Positions 1-10,431 of a stretch of DNA of 64,000 nucleotides are shown piece by piece. The position numbers were made by a program, and so were the translations under genes. Where the stretch lies: NCBI RefSeq assembly GCF_001039355.2, contig NW_019776150.1:2314-66313 (forward strand), written 5' to 3'. The notes beneath the pieces were generated by a model. The model did no database searches. It was not told the DNA's origin and saw nothing but the letters and a program-made list of their open reading frames with translations. The DNA comes from Lingula anatina. Its lineage: Eukaryota > Brachiopoda > Lingulata > Lingulida > Lingulidae. Within the stretch, counting starts at the first letter, position 1; each line of letters opens with the position of its first letter.

Positions 1-2258
1 AAAAAAAACGATCGTGTGTGTGTGTGGGGGGGGGGGGGGGAGGTAGCGAGTTACCTCCCTCAGCTCCTGTGATCTTTTATGTTGTTTAATTAACAGGTCT
101 GTAGACGGAAAGGGAGGGGGGCGAACCCCAGAAGAAGGTTGTTTGCTCAGGGCAACATAAGACCTACGTACACGGAGGTTTCATGGTTAAAGGTCAACTT
201 ATAGAAAAAAAAACTTCACGTTTTGATAATCTACATCTACATGTACTACAATTACCCAAATGGTCTTTTATTTAAAAAAAGATTAACAAAAAGCATACAA
301 CCATATAATGAAGAGGACATTATCAGACTGAGTCTCTAATAACTAAAATGAAAAAGTATACTTTTTGCTGAAGATGGAGTTAAATAATCTGCCTCAACGG
401 GTTCAGGGGTTGGGGTGAGAAGTAAAAAAAGTAGAAAGCCAAAATGATGAAATAACCTTAACATGAAATTACGAAGCACATTTTTCTGACTGGCGTGGAG
501 TTTTCATTTTTACAGCATGGAATTTAATGTAAGTGATACTTAGACTACCTGTTCAATACCTGCTAGAGATATGCAGCAAGAAAAAAAGCGAGGACATCGT
601 GGGATATGGTGACCAGACCATGGACAGACGGCAGAGAGTTACAGGTGGTGCCCCCTCTGAAAATGGAGGCAAGGCCAATAATCTGAGAAATTAAGTATTG
701 GACATGTACCGTTCATTACTTTTCGATCTCAATGGTGCGATGTGCGTAGAATAGGTGATTTTGCCAATTAAATATGAAGCCTATTTACTGATGTCAATCT
801 ATGGCAAATAACGGGGGATTGTGAAAAATGGGTAATTGAAGGTCTGATCATTCCCCTTCTTCTACCCCCTTACCCTCAATAGACAAAAAACTATGAAAAC
901 AAAAATTTTATACGATACATTTTTATATTCTTATTAAAGATAAATTTCCTAATTGATGGGATCAGGGGCGGATCCACGATTATTAGAAGGGGGTCCGGAA
1001 CGACAGACCTCGACAGACAAGCCGACCATCACCCCCTAGGCGTGGGGTTCGTTGCCTGCTCAAGGGCCCCGAAAATTTTTTATCTTTTTGAGGGCAAACG
1101 GTGCCCTTTGGTACGGTTAAGAACTATGATTCAGCTAGTCAAACTTTTTTTCAAGAGGGGAATATTGGTGTGATATATTTTTCAGAAACCGAAGGGGGAG
1201 GGGTCAGGACCACCCAGTTACATGTAAAATATATTTGCTCTTTATCTTTGTTTAATGTATAACTGCTTTTAAATAATAAAAGAAAATAGTTTTCTAAACA
1301 GAGCTGTTACATAAACAAATGCTATAACATTCTATTTAATAATTGTTTTATTTTTTATGAAAAATGTCTTATTCTAAGTTTCATTTTTTTCTGTGAGCAC
1401 AGTGTGTTGCTATATTTGTATAAAATATAATTTTGATGTATATTGATGAAAACTGAAACATACGGGGAATTTATTAAAATATTAATGACTCGTGTAATTT
1501 GTTATCTTTTTAGGTGAAAATAGGCCTAAGCCTGAAATTTTGCCGCAAAGCGATTGTAATTTAGCATTAAATGAATCTATATATTATAAATTTATAGTTA
1601 ATAATTAAGTCATTAAATCAACGATGCAAGACTTAGATATTTTCCTTATTAAAGATTTATGTGGCATTCTCGATTGAAAGACCAAATCTGAGATGATCTC
1701 ACATCATAATCGGCCAAGGCGGTGTAAAAGCACACTAGTCGATGGTATTGAAAGTCACAGTGGCCATTTTGGGCACTTTTTCCAGTCCTACACAGTACAT
1801 TGTAGATATAATTAATCACAATGGGACATTTCTAGACTCTTTTTTATTTTCAGTGGAGTCATACTTATCATTTTTAAAAAATGTGATTTATTAGGTTTTG
1901 AATGTTATTATAGAAATACAGTGTGTCCCTTCCATGAAACAGAACTGGGAAATTTTGATCCTTTGAGTGAAAGTTAAATTTGAATATGGGAAGCATATTA
2001 TATAGATGTCAGCTCATCTTCAGCATTTTCCTCTCATTCCGGAAAGCCAGACAAGGATGAGTATGTTTTTTGACATTGGAATTCCATACCAGCAGTGTGG
2101 AAAAGGTTTGTAATGTTTTAATATGATATATGTTTGAGGAATAAGGGTTTCCTTTATACATGGCTGTAAGAAAAACAATATTAGGAAAAAAATCCGACTT
2201 TTCCACAATTTACAGTTTGAAGGATTTTTAAAAATGCATTTACCATTATGTCTTTCAG
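1..2258. other. Left-edge stretch without a supported gene
   Basis: Starts with low-complexity DNA (A run, GT repeat, G run to about 40). No exon can be supported. An acceptor-like site near 1515 opens a short frame that closes by about 1610 without a convincing donor. Near 970 there is a hAT-like terminus (CAGGGGCGGATCCA followed by a G-rich run), similar to the footprint in the broken RFC2 copies at 10.4 and 18.5 kb. Upstream exons of the KH-like gene may lie here or outside the window. Confidence 0.5.
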
Positions 2259-4163
2259 TAATTGGAGCTGCAGGAGCGAGAATCAAGCTGATAGAGGGTG
2301 CCACTGATACAATTATTTTTATTACAATGTGTAAGTTATCAGATATTTGTTTTTGAACTTTTAATATAAATTTGAATGAATACAATGTATCATCAAAGCA
2401 CATTTATAGTTGAAATAGTTTATTCGTTTTCAGTAAGATTTGGTTTTCTTTTTGATGATACCTAGTATGTAGTAACATGTATATTTATTATGTTGAAGTA
2501 CTTGTAATAAATCAATTGAAAAAGGGAAAGGACTTTAGACATAAATGTTCCTCAATATTGACTGAAATTCTTGAAAAACGTGGACAAAAATATGTTGTGA
2601 TATAGCAATTTTGAAAATTATTCAGAAAAGTAATTTGAATGTATATGATTTAGGTCAAGATAGAATCGAAAGAGATGCCGTCATCACTGCCAAGACCAAA
2701 GAAGACATTCTGTAAGATTTTAATTAAAATCTTTTTATCAAATTTAGTAAACTTTGCCATAACAAATATAGTTCAATATAATTTTGGTATGAAAAAAAAC
2801 AACAGATTTTCTTTAATCATCAGTCTGATAGACATGAATAATTTGTATAAAACATATATTTTCATATTTATTAATTTATTCCTGTCACCCATTAGATTAG
2901 GAAAATGAGTTCCAAAGATATGCTCTTTCTACTGTTATATAATTTGGCCCACCAAATTTCACCTATGAGGCTGAATTCAATTTTACCAGGCAGTCTCATT
3001 CTCATATTTTATGGAGTGTGCACAGGTGGATTTATTATTCAGTTATGATGGTACCTAGCTGGTTAGAGTAGGTACCACATATTGGAAGTTTTATATGATT
3101 TGCATATGCCTTTGTCTTTTTAGTGATGTGGTGGAGTTGATAGAGAAACTGGTGGCCATGGATTATAATGACATTGATGCATATAGGGTAAGTTGTATGT
3201 AAATCAAATAAAAAAAAAAGATCTGCGTTGAGAAACAACATGCATGTGTAAAATTTTGTGAGAAAAATTATGTGTTGCCTTTAAGTGATTAAACTTTTGT
3301 TGTCTCAAAATAGATTAAACTTGTAAAATTTTATGAATAAATTTTTTTGGTTTTTGTCAAAGACATCTGATGTAAGTCTGTTGAAAGAAACAAAATATTG
3401 TAAATGAATGTTTTGTATATATGTAAGTTTGCCATGGACTAGGTAAATAAAGATATTGTTAAGGTTCAGAAATTACATGTATAACTTGAAAAAACAAGGC
3501 TTATGTTCATTTTACAAAAAAAGGTGAAGTTGTCAATTTAAGTCTATGGTAGAGTTTAAACAGAGTTTAAAAATGTGCTGTACTTTGTATGGGCTACAGG
3601 CTCATGCACTGATGCTTACTTTATTGATATTGTACAAAGCTCCTTGAGATAAATCTAACTTGTTCAGTATTTTATTTATTTTTTGTAGATGATTCAAGAA
3701 GCTCAGGACAGAAGATTTGTTTCAGGAGCAAAGAAAAACCTGGTAACAGCCTTAGATGATGTCAGTAACCAGCTCATGCTCTGATGCTTACTTTCTTGAT
3801 ATTGTATAAAGCTCCTTGAGATAAATCTAACTTGTTCAGTATTTTATTTATTTTTTGTAGATGATTCAAGAAGCTCAGGACAGGAGGTTTGTTTCAGGAG
3901 CAAAGAAAAACCTGCTAACAGCCTTAGATGATGTCAGTAACCAGCTCACTGAAGGGAACTTGCGTTCCTGCAATGTCTCTCTCTCCTCAAGGTCGTGCTC
4001 TCCAAGTTTTACTGGAAGCCTCATGCCTTCCCCAACCCCTGATCTTAACAGTAACTATATTGTGACTAAGGACATGAGGAGTCATACCCCTGAGCCTAAA
4101 GCCCCCTTTACACTGGACAGCGTCCTTTCTGCGTCCAGCACTACGGTCCCATTTGAGAGTTAA
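2259..4163 (+). CDS. 3' part of unrecognised gene with KH-like segment (partial, disrupted)
   Basis: Exons 2259-2330, 2654-2711, 3124-3187 and 3861-4163 join in phase; the 5' part is not found. The first exon encodes a GxxG-type stretch (VIGAAGARIKLIE). The next two encode RDAVITAKTKED and a helix with DVVELIEKLVAMD. Together these look like the GxxG loop, beta strand and C-terminal helix of a type I KH RNA-binding fold; that call is inference from motif shape. The last exon is Ser/Thr/Pro-rich (SPTPDLN) and I do not recognise the family. The C terminus is altered: a 223-bp transposon at 4099-4321 lies inside the exon, so the frame ends after about 20 element-encoded residues. An extra copy of the exon start lies at 3689-3774. 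Block B holds only the last exon, with its own stop codon. Confidence 0.45.
3602..3945 (+). repeat. 172-bp tandem duplication of a splice acceptor plus exon start
   Basis: Two head-to-tail units with acceptors before 3689 and 3861 (172 bp apart). Each holds the end of the intron (TTTATTTATTTTTTGTAG) and the first 86 or so bases of the last exon of the KH-like gene. The first unit has no donor; reading on from it meets TGA shortly after the junction at about 3774. Differences between the units are few (for example GTAACA versus CTAACA), so the event looks fairly recent. The junction has AGCTCA microhomology. Confidence 0.85.
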
Positions 4164-4321
4164 AAATTATAATACTTTACGTGCCGACAACTGGCCGATC
4201 ATTGAGCATTCATTCTGATACAAAATCAATGCTCGTGCCTCCTTATTAAGACCACAGCGATGCCAAATTTCATGGTCGCAGAAAGGACGCAGAAAGGACG
4301 CCGTCCAGTGTAAAGGGGGTA
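4099..4321. mobile_element. 223-bp MITE with TA target duplication, in coding exon
   Basis: Terminal inverted repeats CCCCCTTTACACTGGAC and its complement GTCCAGTGTAAAGGGGG lie near the ends, extended inward by an imperfect GCGTCCTTTCTGCG arm. The host sequence reads gagccTAagaatgg in block B (about 15232) but is split by the element here, with TA on both sides. TA target duplication is typical of Tc1/mariner-class elements. No transposase is encoded. The insertion changes the C terminus of the KH-like gene product. Confidence 0.85.
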
Positions 4322-4639
4322 TAAGAATGGAATAATCGGGCATTTGCCATGTGGATACAGCACTAAAGATATACTGGCAGATGAGACAAAGGTAAAAATG
4401 GTTAATGAAGTGTTAATAAATGCTGATTGCTTCAACAGAGTAAATCAAATATATTTTCAAACATTGCCCTTGACCTATAAAACCCAGTGATTCACCATAC
4501 CATGTATGATTTAAGTGTAAGCATAATTACTGATTTTTATGTACAGACACAGATGTGTCTGTACATATAGCCATCACCTGCATCTGTCGATGTTGTCGCC
4601 TTGCACTTAAACCAATAACACGATAAGTGGAAAAACCAT

Positions 4640-5330
4640 TTCTTCTTTGGGCTTGAAACTTACAGAACTGCTGAATATTCATAATACACAGGTCATTTGA
4701 AAATCAGCCTGATAGGGCCATTTTTAGTGTTGCATATATGTTGAAAAGTGAAAAAACAGCATATATGCAACACTGATATCTCAATAAGTGAAGAACTGTT
4801 TTACCTTTTGGCTTGAAACTTACAGAACTGATGAATATTCATAATACGCAGGTCAAGTTTGAAAATCAGCATGATCGGGCCATTTTTATGGAAGTTGTGT
4901 TGTTTTTTTACTTTTTTCTGCATTTTTATAACACCGATAACAAAATAAGTGAAAAACCGGTTTACTTTTTGGCTTGAAACGTACAGAAGTGATGAATATT
5001 CACAATTTGCAGGTCAAGCTCAAAAATCAGCATTAAAAAATTAAAAAATTGTTACTGTTTTTTCATTTTTTCAGCATATACAACCATTTAATGGAAAACC
5101 ATTTAACCTTTTGGCTTGAAATTTACAGAACTGATGAATATTCATAAGTTCCAAAATCAGCTTGATCAGACCATTTTCACAAAAGTTATACTTTTTTTTT
5201 TTTTTTTTTTTTGCAAATATGCAACACTGATAATGCATTTTAAGGAAAATCGAGTAGCCTTTTGTCTTGCAACTCACAGAAGTGATCAGTCTAAGGGTGA
5301 TCAGCTTGTAGTAGGCGGGACAGACGTTTA
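4640..5330. repeat. Tandem array of about five 142-161-bp units
   Basis: The anchor GCTTGAAACTTACAGAA recurs at about 4651, 4811, 4972 and 5114, with a degenerate copy near 5265. Each unit also carries TGAATATTCATAAT, GAAAATCAGC, a GGGCCATTTTTA-like word and a T-rich tract ending in an ATAAC-CAATAAGTG-like word. Block B has two units (15551, 15747). The start of the inserted segment at 12061-12110 resembles the second half of a unit. Confidence 0.75.
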
Positions 5331-5399
5331 AGCCAGCTAAGCTGACAGTAATCTAGTGAGACTCCCCACAGGGATAGATCGATCTAAAATCTATGGGGA

Positions 5400-6760
5400 T
5401 GGGGTCTAATATACAAATCAAGTTTGAAAATAAGCTTGATCTGTTAAGTTTTTGATGCAGTTACAGTATGCCTTTTTAAATATTATATTAAGTGGTTTTT
5501 CTTCAGATTTAATTTTTAGGCATGTTAACAGTCTCATTATGGAACGAACTAATTAGATATGTAAAAGTGTTGTTTTGACATTTTCTGCTTCTTAACAATA
5601 TTGTTAGTTGTTTATATATAAATGACAGTAAACCTCTTATCGTGCATTGCGTAATAAAGTATCAAAAATGGAAATGTACTCATATCATTGCAGTTCGTCA
5701 GATCCAATCATTCACTTAGTTAAGAATCCCAGAATGGAGCAAGTTGGACATTTAAAATTGTTCTATTGATGTTTTTCCTTTGACAACATTTTTTTAATTG
5801 ATCATATAAAAATGACAGTAAATTGATTATTTTGTTTTATGTAAAAAAGGTGTTGAAAATGGAAATTAACTCTTTTCAATACAGTTATCTCTTGTTTACA
5901 TTTGGGGATTTTCAAAGTGTGACTCTGAACTCTATGGGCTAGTCACATTTTTTGAATATCCATTATACTTTTATTTTAATATTAAAAAATTGATGGTAAT
6001 TATGCTGGTAATAAGCATTGTGTAATATTGCATCAAGATTGAAGACAACCCATAGTGACCGTGAAAGGAAAACCATGTCACTTACTCTTCTCACACTTAC
6101 AAGAAAGAAACATAGAACTGAAATACAGCTTCTGTTGGAAAATCTGTCTCATTAGTTAATTATCTGGAAGTTATATAGTTTTTTGTGAAAATTGTTATCT
6201 TTCACATATTGGAATTTTCAATGTGGGATTTAGAGCTCCCTTGGGCATTACCCCAGTGGTAATCAAATTTTCTTAATGTCCATGTTTTTAATAGTAGATA
6301 TTTAAAAATTGGTGGTATTTATACAGTTAATCATTATGTAATGTTGCATCAAACTTGACAAAAAACCTACTTTGTGCACTGCCACCATTAACGTTATGGA
6401 AAGAAAACTGTTACTTTCTATTTTTTTTAAACTAGTCTTACAAGAATGATTCTTAGGATTGACGTACAGCTCATATTAGCAAACCAGCTGTTTTGGATTA
6501 TCATTTTTATTAAATTTATGCATTTTTTGTGAAATGTTCATTTTTCTCATTCTAGCACTTTCTAAGTGTAAACTTGAACTCTGATGGGCCTGAAGCCTTA
6601 TGCTTTTACTTTCATCGGTGTTACCTGTTGTGCATAATTAAAATTTGATGTTGACTGTGCAGATAAACATAATGTATTATTGCATAAGAATTGGCAGTCT
6701 CCTATTTTGTGCACTATTATTTTCTGCTTTTCTTAAGGTGTGACAAATTTGTGTGGTCAG
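5400..6760. repeat. Degenerate tandem repeat region, about 330 bp period
   Basis: Blocks near 5600, 5800, 6000, 6320 and 6660 share words such as ATGACAGTAAA / TGGTAATTAT, TTATGTAATGTTGCATCA and TTTTGTGCACT. They look like old, diverged tandem copies. No gene is seen. Block B retains only the part matching about 5596-5757. Confidence 0.45.
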
Positions 6761-8385
6761 TCTGTAAATTCCCCTTGGGTATTCACTAGGCTAAGTTCAG
6801 AGCTATTAAGTCATTTGCCTAATTAAGTGGCCATTAAATGAGATTACATAAAGCACACTTGTTGATATTTCCCTGTAAGCTCCCAAAGGTTAAGCTCAAT
6901 AAGTGAAGAAGGTTAAGCTCTCTGCTAGATATCAGTGTCCATAATAAGGAAGCAGTGATAATCATACAGGTAAATTTTGTTTAATATTTCAAATAAGTAA
7001 TATATATATATATATATATGAACTCCCACAACTTAAAGATACTACTGTGCATGCATCAAGGTGTCAGAATCTCCTCCAAGCGCAGCCGAGAATTAATTAC
7101 AGCTTTGGAAGTAATTAACTGACTGCCCGTAATTACGCCGTGGGGTATTCAGGGATACCACAAATAAATTTTTAAATATTTAGAAAATAGATTTTTCATG
7201 TGAACGCAGCCCAAGTGTGCTAGCTATCCCCTCCACGTCCAATCAACAGTAACAATAATATGAAAAACCTCGATACCACAAACACTTGACATGACACCAT
7301 GATGCTGCGAAATGTTGTTCGTCAACCTAAAAAAATGTTTTTGATGTACTTTTCAAGAATTGTTTAATCTTAGGGGATTACAGAAGTCATAATATTAATG
7401 CTTACTGTAGATGTTTGAAATGGAGCAAATGAAAACGAAAGTTTTGACGATTGTAAAATCGTCAATATGTGTTTAGAGATGAAATCTAGATGCAAGCTAG
7501 GACATGTTACTTTTTTAATTAAAGTCTGGAATGCCAGCATTCGGATATGTACCAGACCTGCCCAATGCTGAACCCCTGTCGGACCCCCTCCTTAGAAGAG
7601 CAAGTGTCTTATGTTTTAGATTGATGAAGATGCCCATTCACTTCCCTCTGATATATCAGGGGCCCTTAAATATGGTATACATGTACAAAATTGTACCCGT
7701 CAAAGTGTACCCGTCCACAAGTCTGAATCAATAAGTGCCAGTATCCTGACATTAGCTACATGTGATACGTTAAAAAACTGGTTGTGTTTAATCAACTATC
7801 AACAAAGAGCCTACCTAAATGTGCTCTTAGAATGCCAGTCTCACGTTTATATTTTCCGAAAAAAATAACTATTGTTGTAAAATTATTTCGGCAAAGAAAG
7901 TAGCTAAAGTCACAAAACAACTCTAGAACTGTATCAGTAAAAAGATTACAGGTGCAGTATCATACATGACATACATGGACCATCCGCTTATAATTTCAAA
8001 AATGTCTTTAAATATTTTGTGATCTAATTGAACAGTTGCACCCTTGAAGACTTATTGGGGTGACCTTTTGGTACTGATTGTCAGTCATGTGATATTTAAA
8101 AAAAACGAGCTGGCGAATTTAAGAACATTAAGATATTGCATTTCTGGTACATCATAGTCATTAATGGAGTTGGTCAATTGTCCTGTGCGTATTGATTTCT
8201 TGTAACAAAATTGGTGGATGTATATGTGTGTTTGTGTGTGTGTGTGTGTACGTATGTTCAATTAATACTTTGATGAATCTAAAGCCCTTGCCAAAAAATT
8301 TGCATCACTTTTTATTGTTAGACTCAGATCCTTCCCAATTTACAAAATAGAATAATGACAAACTACAAGTACTCAGCAGCATCTT
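6761..8385. other. Intergenic part of block A
   Basis: No gene. Contains a (TA)n tract at about 7003-7018 and a (TG)n tract at about 8222-8248. From about 7200 it aligns with block C from about 30390 (shared CACGTCCAATCA, CCAGACCTGCCCAATG). From 7861 it aligns with block B from about 16033. Confidence 0.6.
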
Positions 8386-8391
8386 TTTATT
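8386..8391 (-). terminator. Poly(A) signal of peptide gene, copy 1
   Basis: AATAAA on the minus strand, 67 bases past the stop codon. The same word is present in block B near 16560. Confidence 0.6.
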
Positions 8392-8457
8392 CTACAGCAT
8401 ACACATTCATTATTTACAAATGGCTTGAGGTTCAGTTCTTAGAGGCCTCTAGTGCTG

Positions 8458-9244
8458 CTACTTTTTGGGGAATTGCCCTTGCAAGCATGCACCAATACAG
8501 TCCTTAAAGGAAGCACTACACCCGGAGTAACAATTCACCAGTTCCACCACTATTTGCCGAGATGCAACAAGGTCGAGGGGTTTGGTCTCTCTAAAGCTTG
8601 TCACACGTGTATTTCGACAGGTGTCAGAACATGCCGTGTTCACGGTAACGCATTCGCTCTGGAGCATAAACATTGTAAAATGTGATAGTAAATCACAAGA
8701 TGCAATATTAGTCATATTAAAAATTCAAAAACATTCTCTCTACTGCAACACGAGTTTCACACCAGATCTCCCCACTACTTAACTTACAGGGCAAAAAAAA
8801 AATGGTAACAGGTGACATGTACAATTAAAAAGAAAAGGAAAGAAAGAAAAACAAAACACAGTGAGTAATTGATTACGTATCATAGAAAAAATGAATAATT
8901 TTTCAAGTCATATCTGCCTTTTTTTGTGTACATCCTTCAAAGTTTTAGAGGACACCTCTCTACAATGTACCGTATCAGCATACCAGATACTAGAAACAGG
9001 CGAAGGCATTCTGACAGTAGACAGTGAGTTTCTAATGTCCTCTAAAAACTCTGAAGAAAAATACCCATGGAGAGAATATATATAAATTGTACTTTCCATC
9101 ATTGTTGAATTATGAGGTGTGTTTCCAGTTGCATTTTTGCTATAAAATATGCTTTCTTTTACATATTGGACTACTTACAATACAGCCAACAGCATAGGCC
9201 ACAAATCCGGTAATCAAAAGTAGCGAAAACCAATAACTTGCCAT
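8458..9244 (-). CDS. Secreted eight-cysteine peptide, copy 1 (88 aa, two exons)
   Basis: Exon 1 is 9244-9179 (22 codons) and exon 2 is 8658-8458 (67 codons with stop); the 520-bp phase-0 intron has GTAAGT and CCAG borders. Exon 1 encodes a signal peptide (MASYWFSLLLITGFV, then AYAVGC). The mature part has eight cysteines at 21, 25, 32, 36, 65, 69, 76 and 80: C-x3-C-x6-C-x3-C, 28 residues, then the same pattern again. The spacing suggests two amphipathic helices stapled by disulfides, as in CX3C helical-hairpin (alpha-hairpinin-like) peptides; the fold and any defence or toxin-like role are inference. The tail is basic (FPKK). A TATA box lies at 9332-9321 and a poly(A) signal follows. I recognise no named family. 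The gene is repeated in blocks B and C, each time just 3' of RFC2 or an RFC2 remnant on the same strand. Confidence 0.8.
8941..9050 (-). other. Inverted repeat (hairpin) in peptide-gene intron, copy 1
   Basis: Arms AGTTTTAGAGGACA (8941-8954) and its near-complement at 9036-9050 enclose about 80 bases, starting 130 bases into the intron after exon 1. The equivalent pairs are 17114-17127 / 17209-17222 in block B and 32449-32459 / 32500-32510 in block C. Confidence 0.6.
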
Positions 9245-9320
9245 CTTTGTTAGTGTTTCAGATCGTACTTTTTCACAAAAAGTGAGCAGCAACTGCATTA
9301 GTTTTTATTTCTGTGTACAA

Positions 9321-9332
9321 GCCTTTATATAG
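9321..9332 (-). promoter_or_regulatory. TATA box of peptide gene, copy 1
   Basis: CTATATAAAGGC on the minus strand, about 77 bases upstream of the ATG, identical in all three copies (17475-17486, 32810-32821). This gives an expected start site near 9295. Confidence 0.7.
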
Positions 9333-9646
9333 TTTCATTTCCCCATTACAAGGAATTATATACAAAATAACTTTCCCTTGTTTTTAAACGGTCATAAGGA
9401 TGTGAATCTATCATTACCAATCTATAATTCCTAACTGCATATGCAGGAATTATTGTTCATCAAATTGTCATTTAAAGAAATGTTATGATTGGTTACCAGG
9501 CAAGTGAAATAAATGGATTCAATTTGGGCCCATTAGTTCCCACTAGTTAAAGTTTCATTTTCTAAACTTGTAATCCACAGTTAATACAATGATAAATGCA
9601 CACATAATCATTTCATTAAGCAGCATTTTACCAGTCTTGAAATAAT

Positions 9647-9804
9647 GGGGCCCATTGCAATAGTCCGAAGGTTCAATAGTCCGATGATTCATCGGTCCAA
9701 AAGTTCACAAGAGAACCTTCGGACCAATGAACCCTTGATTGAAAAATACGATGAAAATGTTACCATTTTTCGACCAATGAACCTTCGACTATCAAGATGC
9801 CCCC
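9647..9804. mobile_element. 158-bp MITE in block A
   Basis: Ends are inverted repeats (GGGGCCCATTGCAATAGTC versus the complement of GACTATCAAGATGCCCCC), with inner AAGGTTCA/TGAACCTT arms. Flanked by AAATAAT / AAATAAC (7-8-bp target duplication). Block C (about 33135) has the uninterrupted site. Non-autonomous; possibly hAT-like by duplication size. Confidence 0.8.
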
Positions 9805-10388
9805 AAATAACGCGACTCATCCTATTCTACTCAAACTATTATAATTTTAGCAATGTCTGTAAGGTTTACAAAACGTGGATCTTATGACGGCTCAAGCTTC
9901 AAATTCACATAAGGCTCAGTAAGGTTTGGGACAGAATAAATTGGATGTATGATACTATTGCTACATGTACATGTAGTACTATCTGCAACTGTTTTTGATC
10001 ATGTTGTTTCAAGCTTCAAATTCACATAAGAGTCAGTCAGATTTGGGATAGAATAAATTGGGCATATGATACTATTGCTAGTTCAATCTGCAACTGTTTT
10101 TGATCATAATATGTTGTTTTGTTGTCTCAGCAAAATATTTTTTTCTTTCACAAAGATACAGAATAATCTTATTTGGAATTAAAAAAAAAAACAAGCTTGT
10201 TTATATCAGGGATGTTTGAGCTAACAATGCCAAGAATCCCTTTGTAAAAGATGTCAGTGATAAAAGGGATATATTTCAAACAGTTTTCCAGCGAAAGAGG
10301 CCTGTAGCCAAGGAAGGCATCTTCAGCATCCTCTTTATAGAATCAATTTTTATATCAGTTTATCAGTCGGATTCGCATCTGCAGACCC

Positions 10389-10431
10389 CCCCCCCTTCAA
10401 ATAATCCTGGATCCATCCATGTCAGGGCCTG
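10389..10431. mobile_element. hAT-like terminus at RFC2 deletion breakpoint (block A)
   Basis: A C10-C11 tract followed by CCTGGATCCATCC reads on the minus strand as a GGATGGATCCAGG end plus G tract, resembling the CAGGGGCGGATCCA end near 970. It sits exactly where RFC2 sequence corresponding to exon 9 through mid-exon 5 is missing. The matching site in block B is 18530-18572. Confidence 0.5.

Noticed and set aside
2020-2403. 127-aa minus-strand frame
   Set aside because: It overlaps the supported + strand KH-like exon and has no recognisable motif or splice support.
5340-5400. Possible tRNA or small RNA in the region after the tandem array
   Set aside because: No cloverleaf, A/B box pair or snRNA motif could be built from the sequence.
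8452-8782. Plus-strand frames over the peptide gene
   Set aside because: Antisense to exon 2. The minus frame has the signal exon, splice sites, TATA box, poly(A) signal and conserved cysteines.
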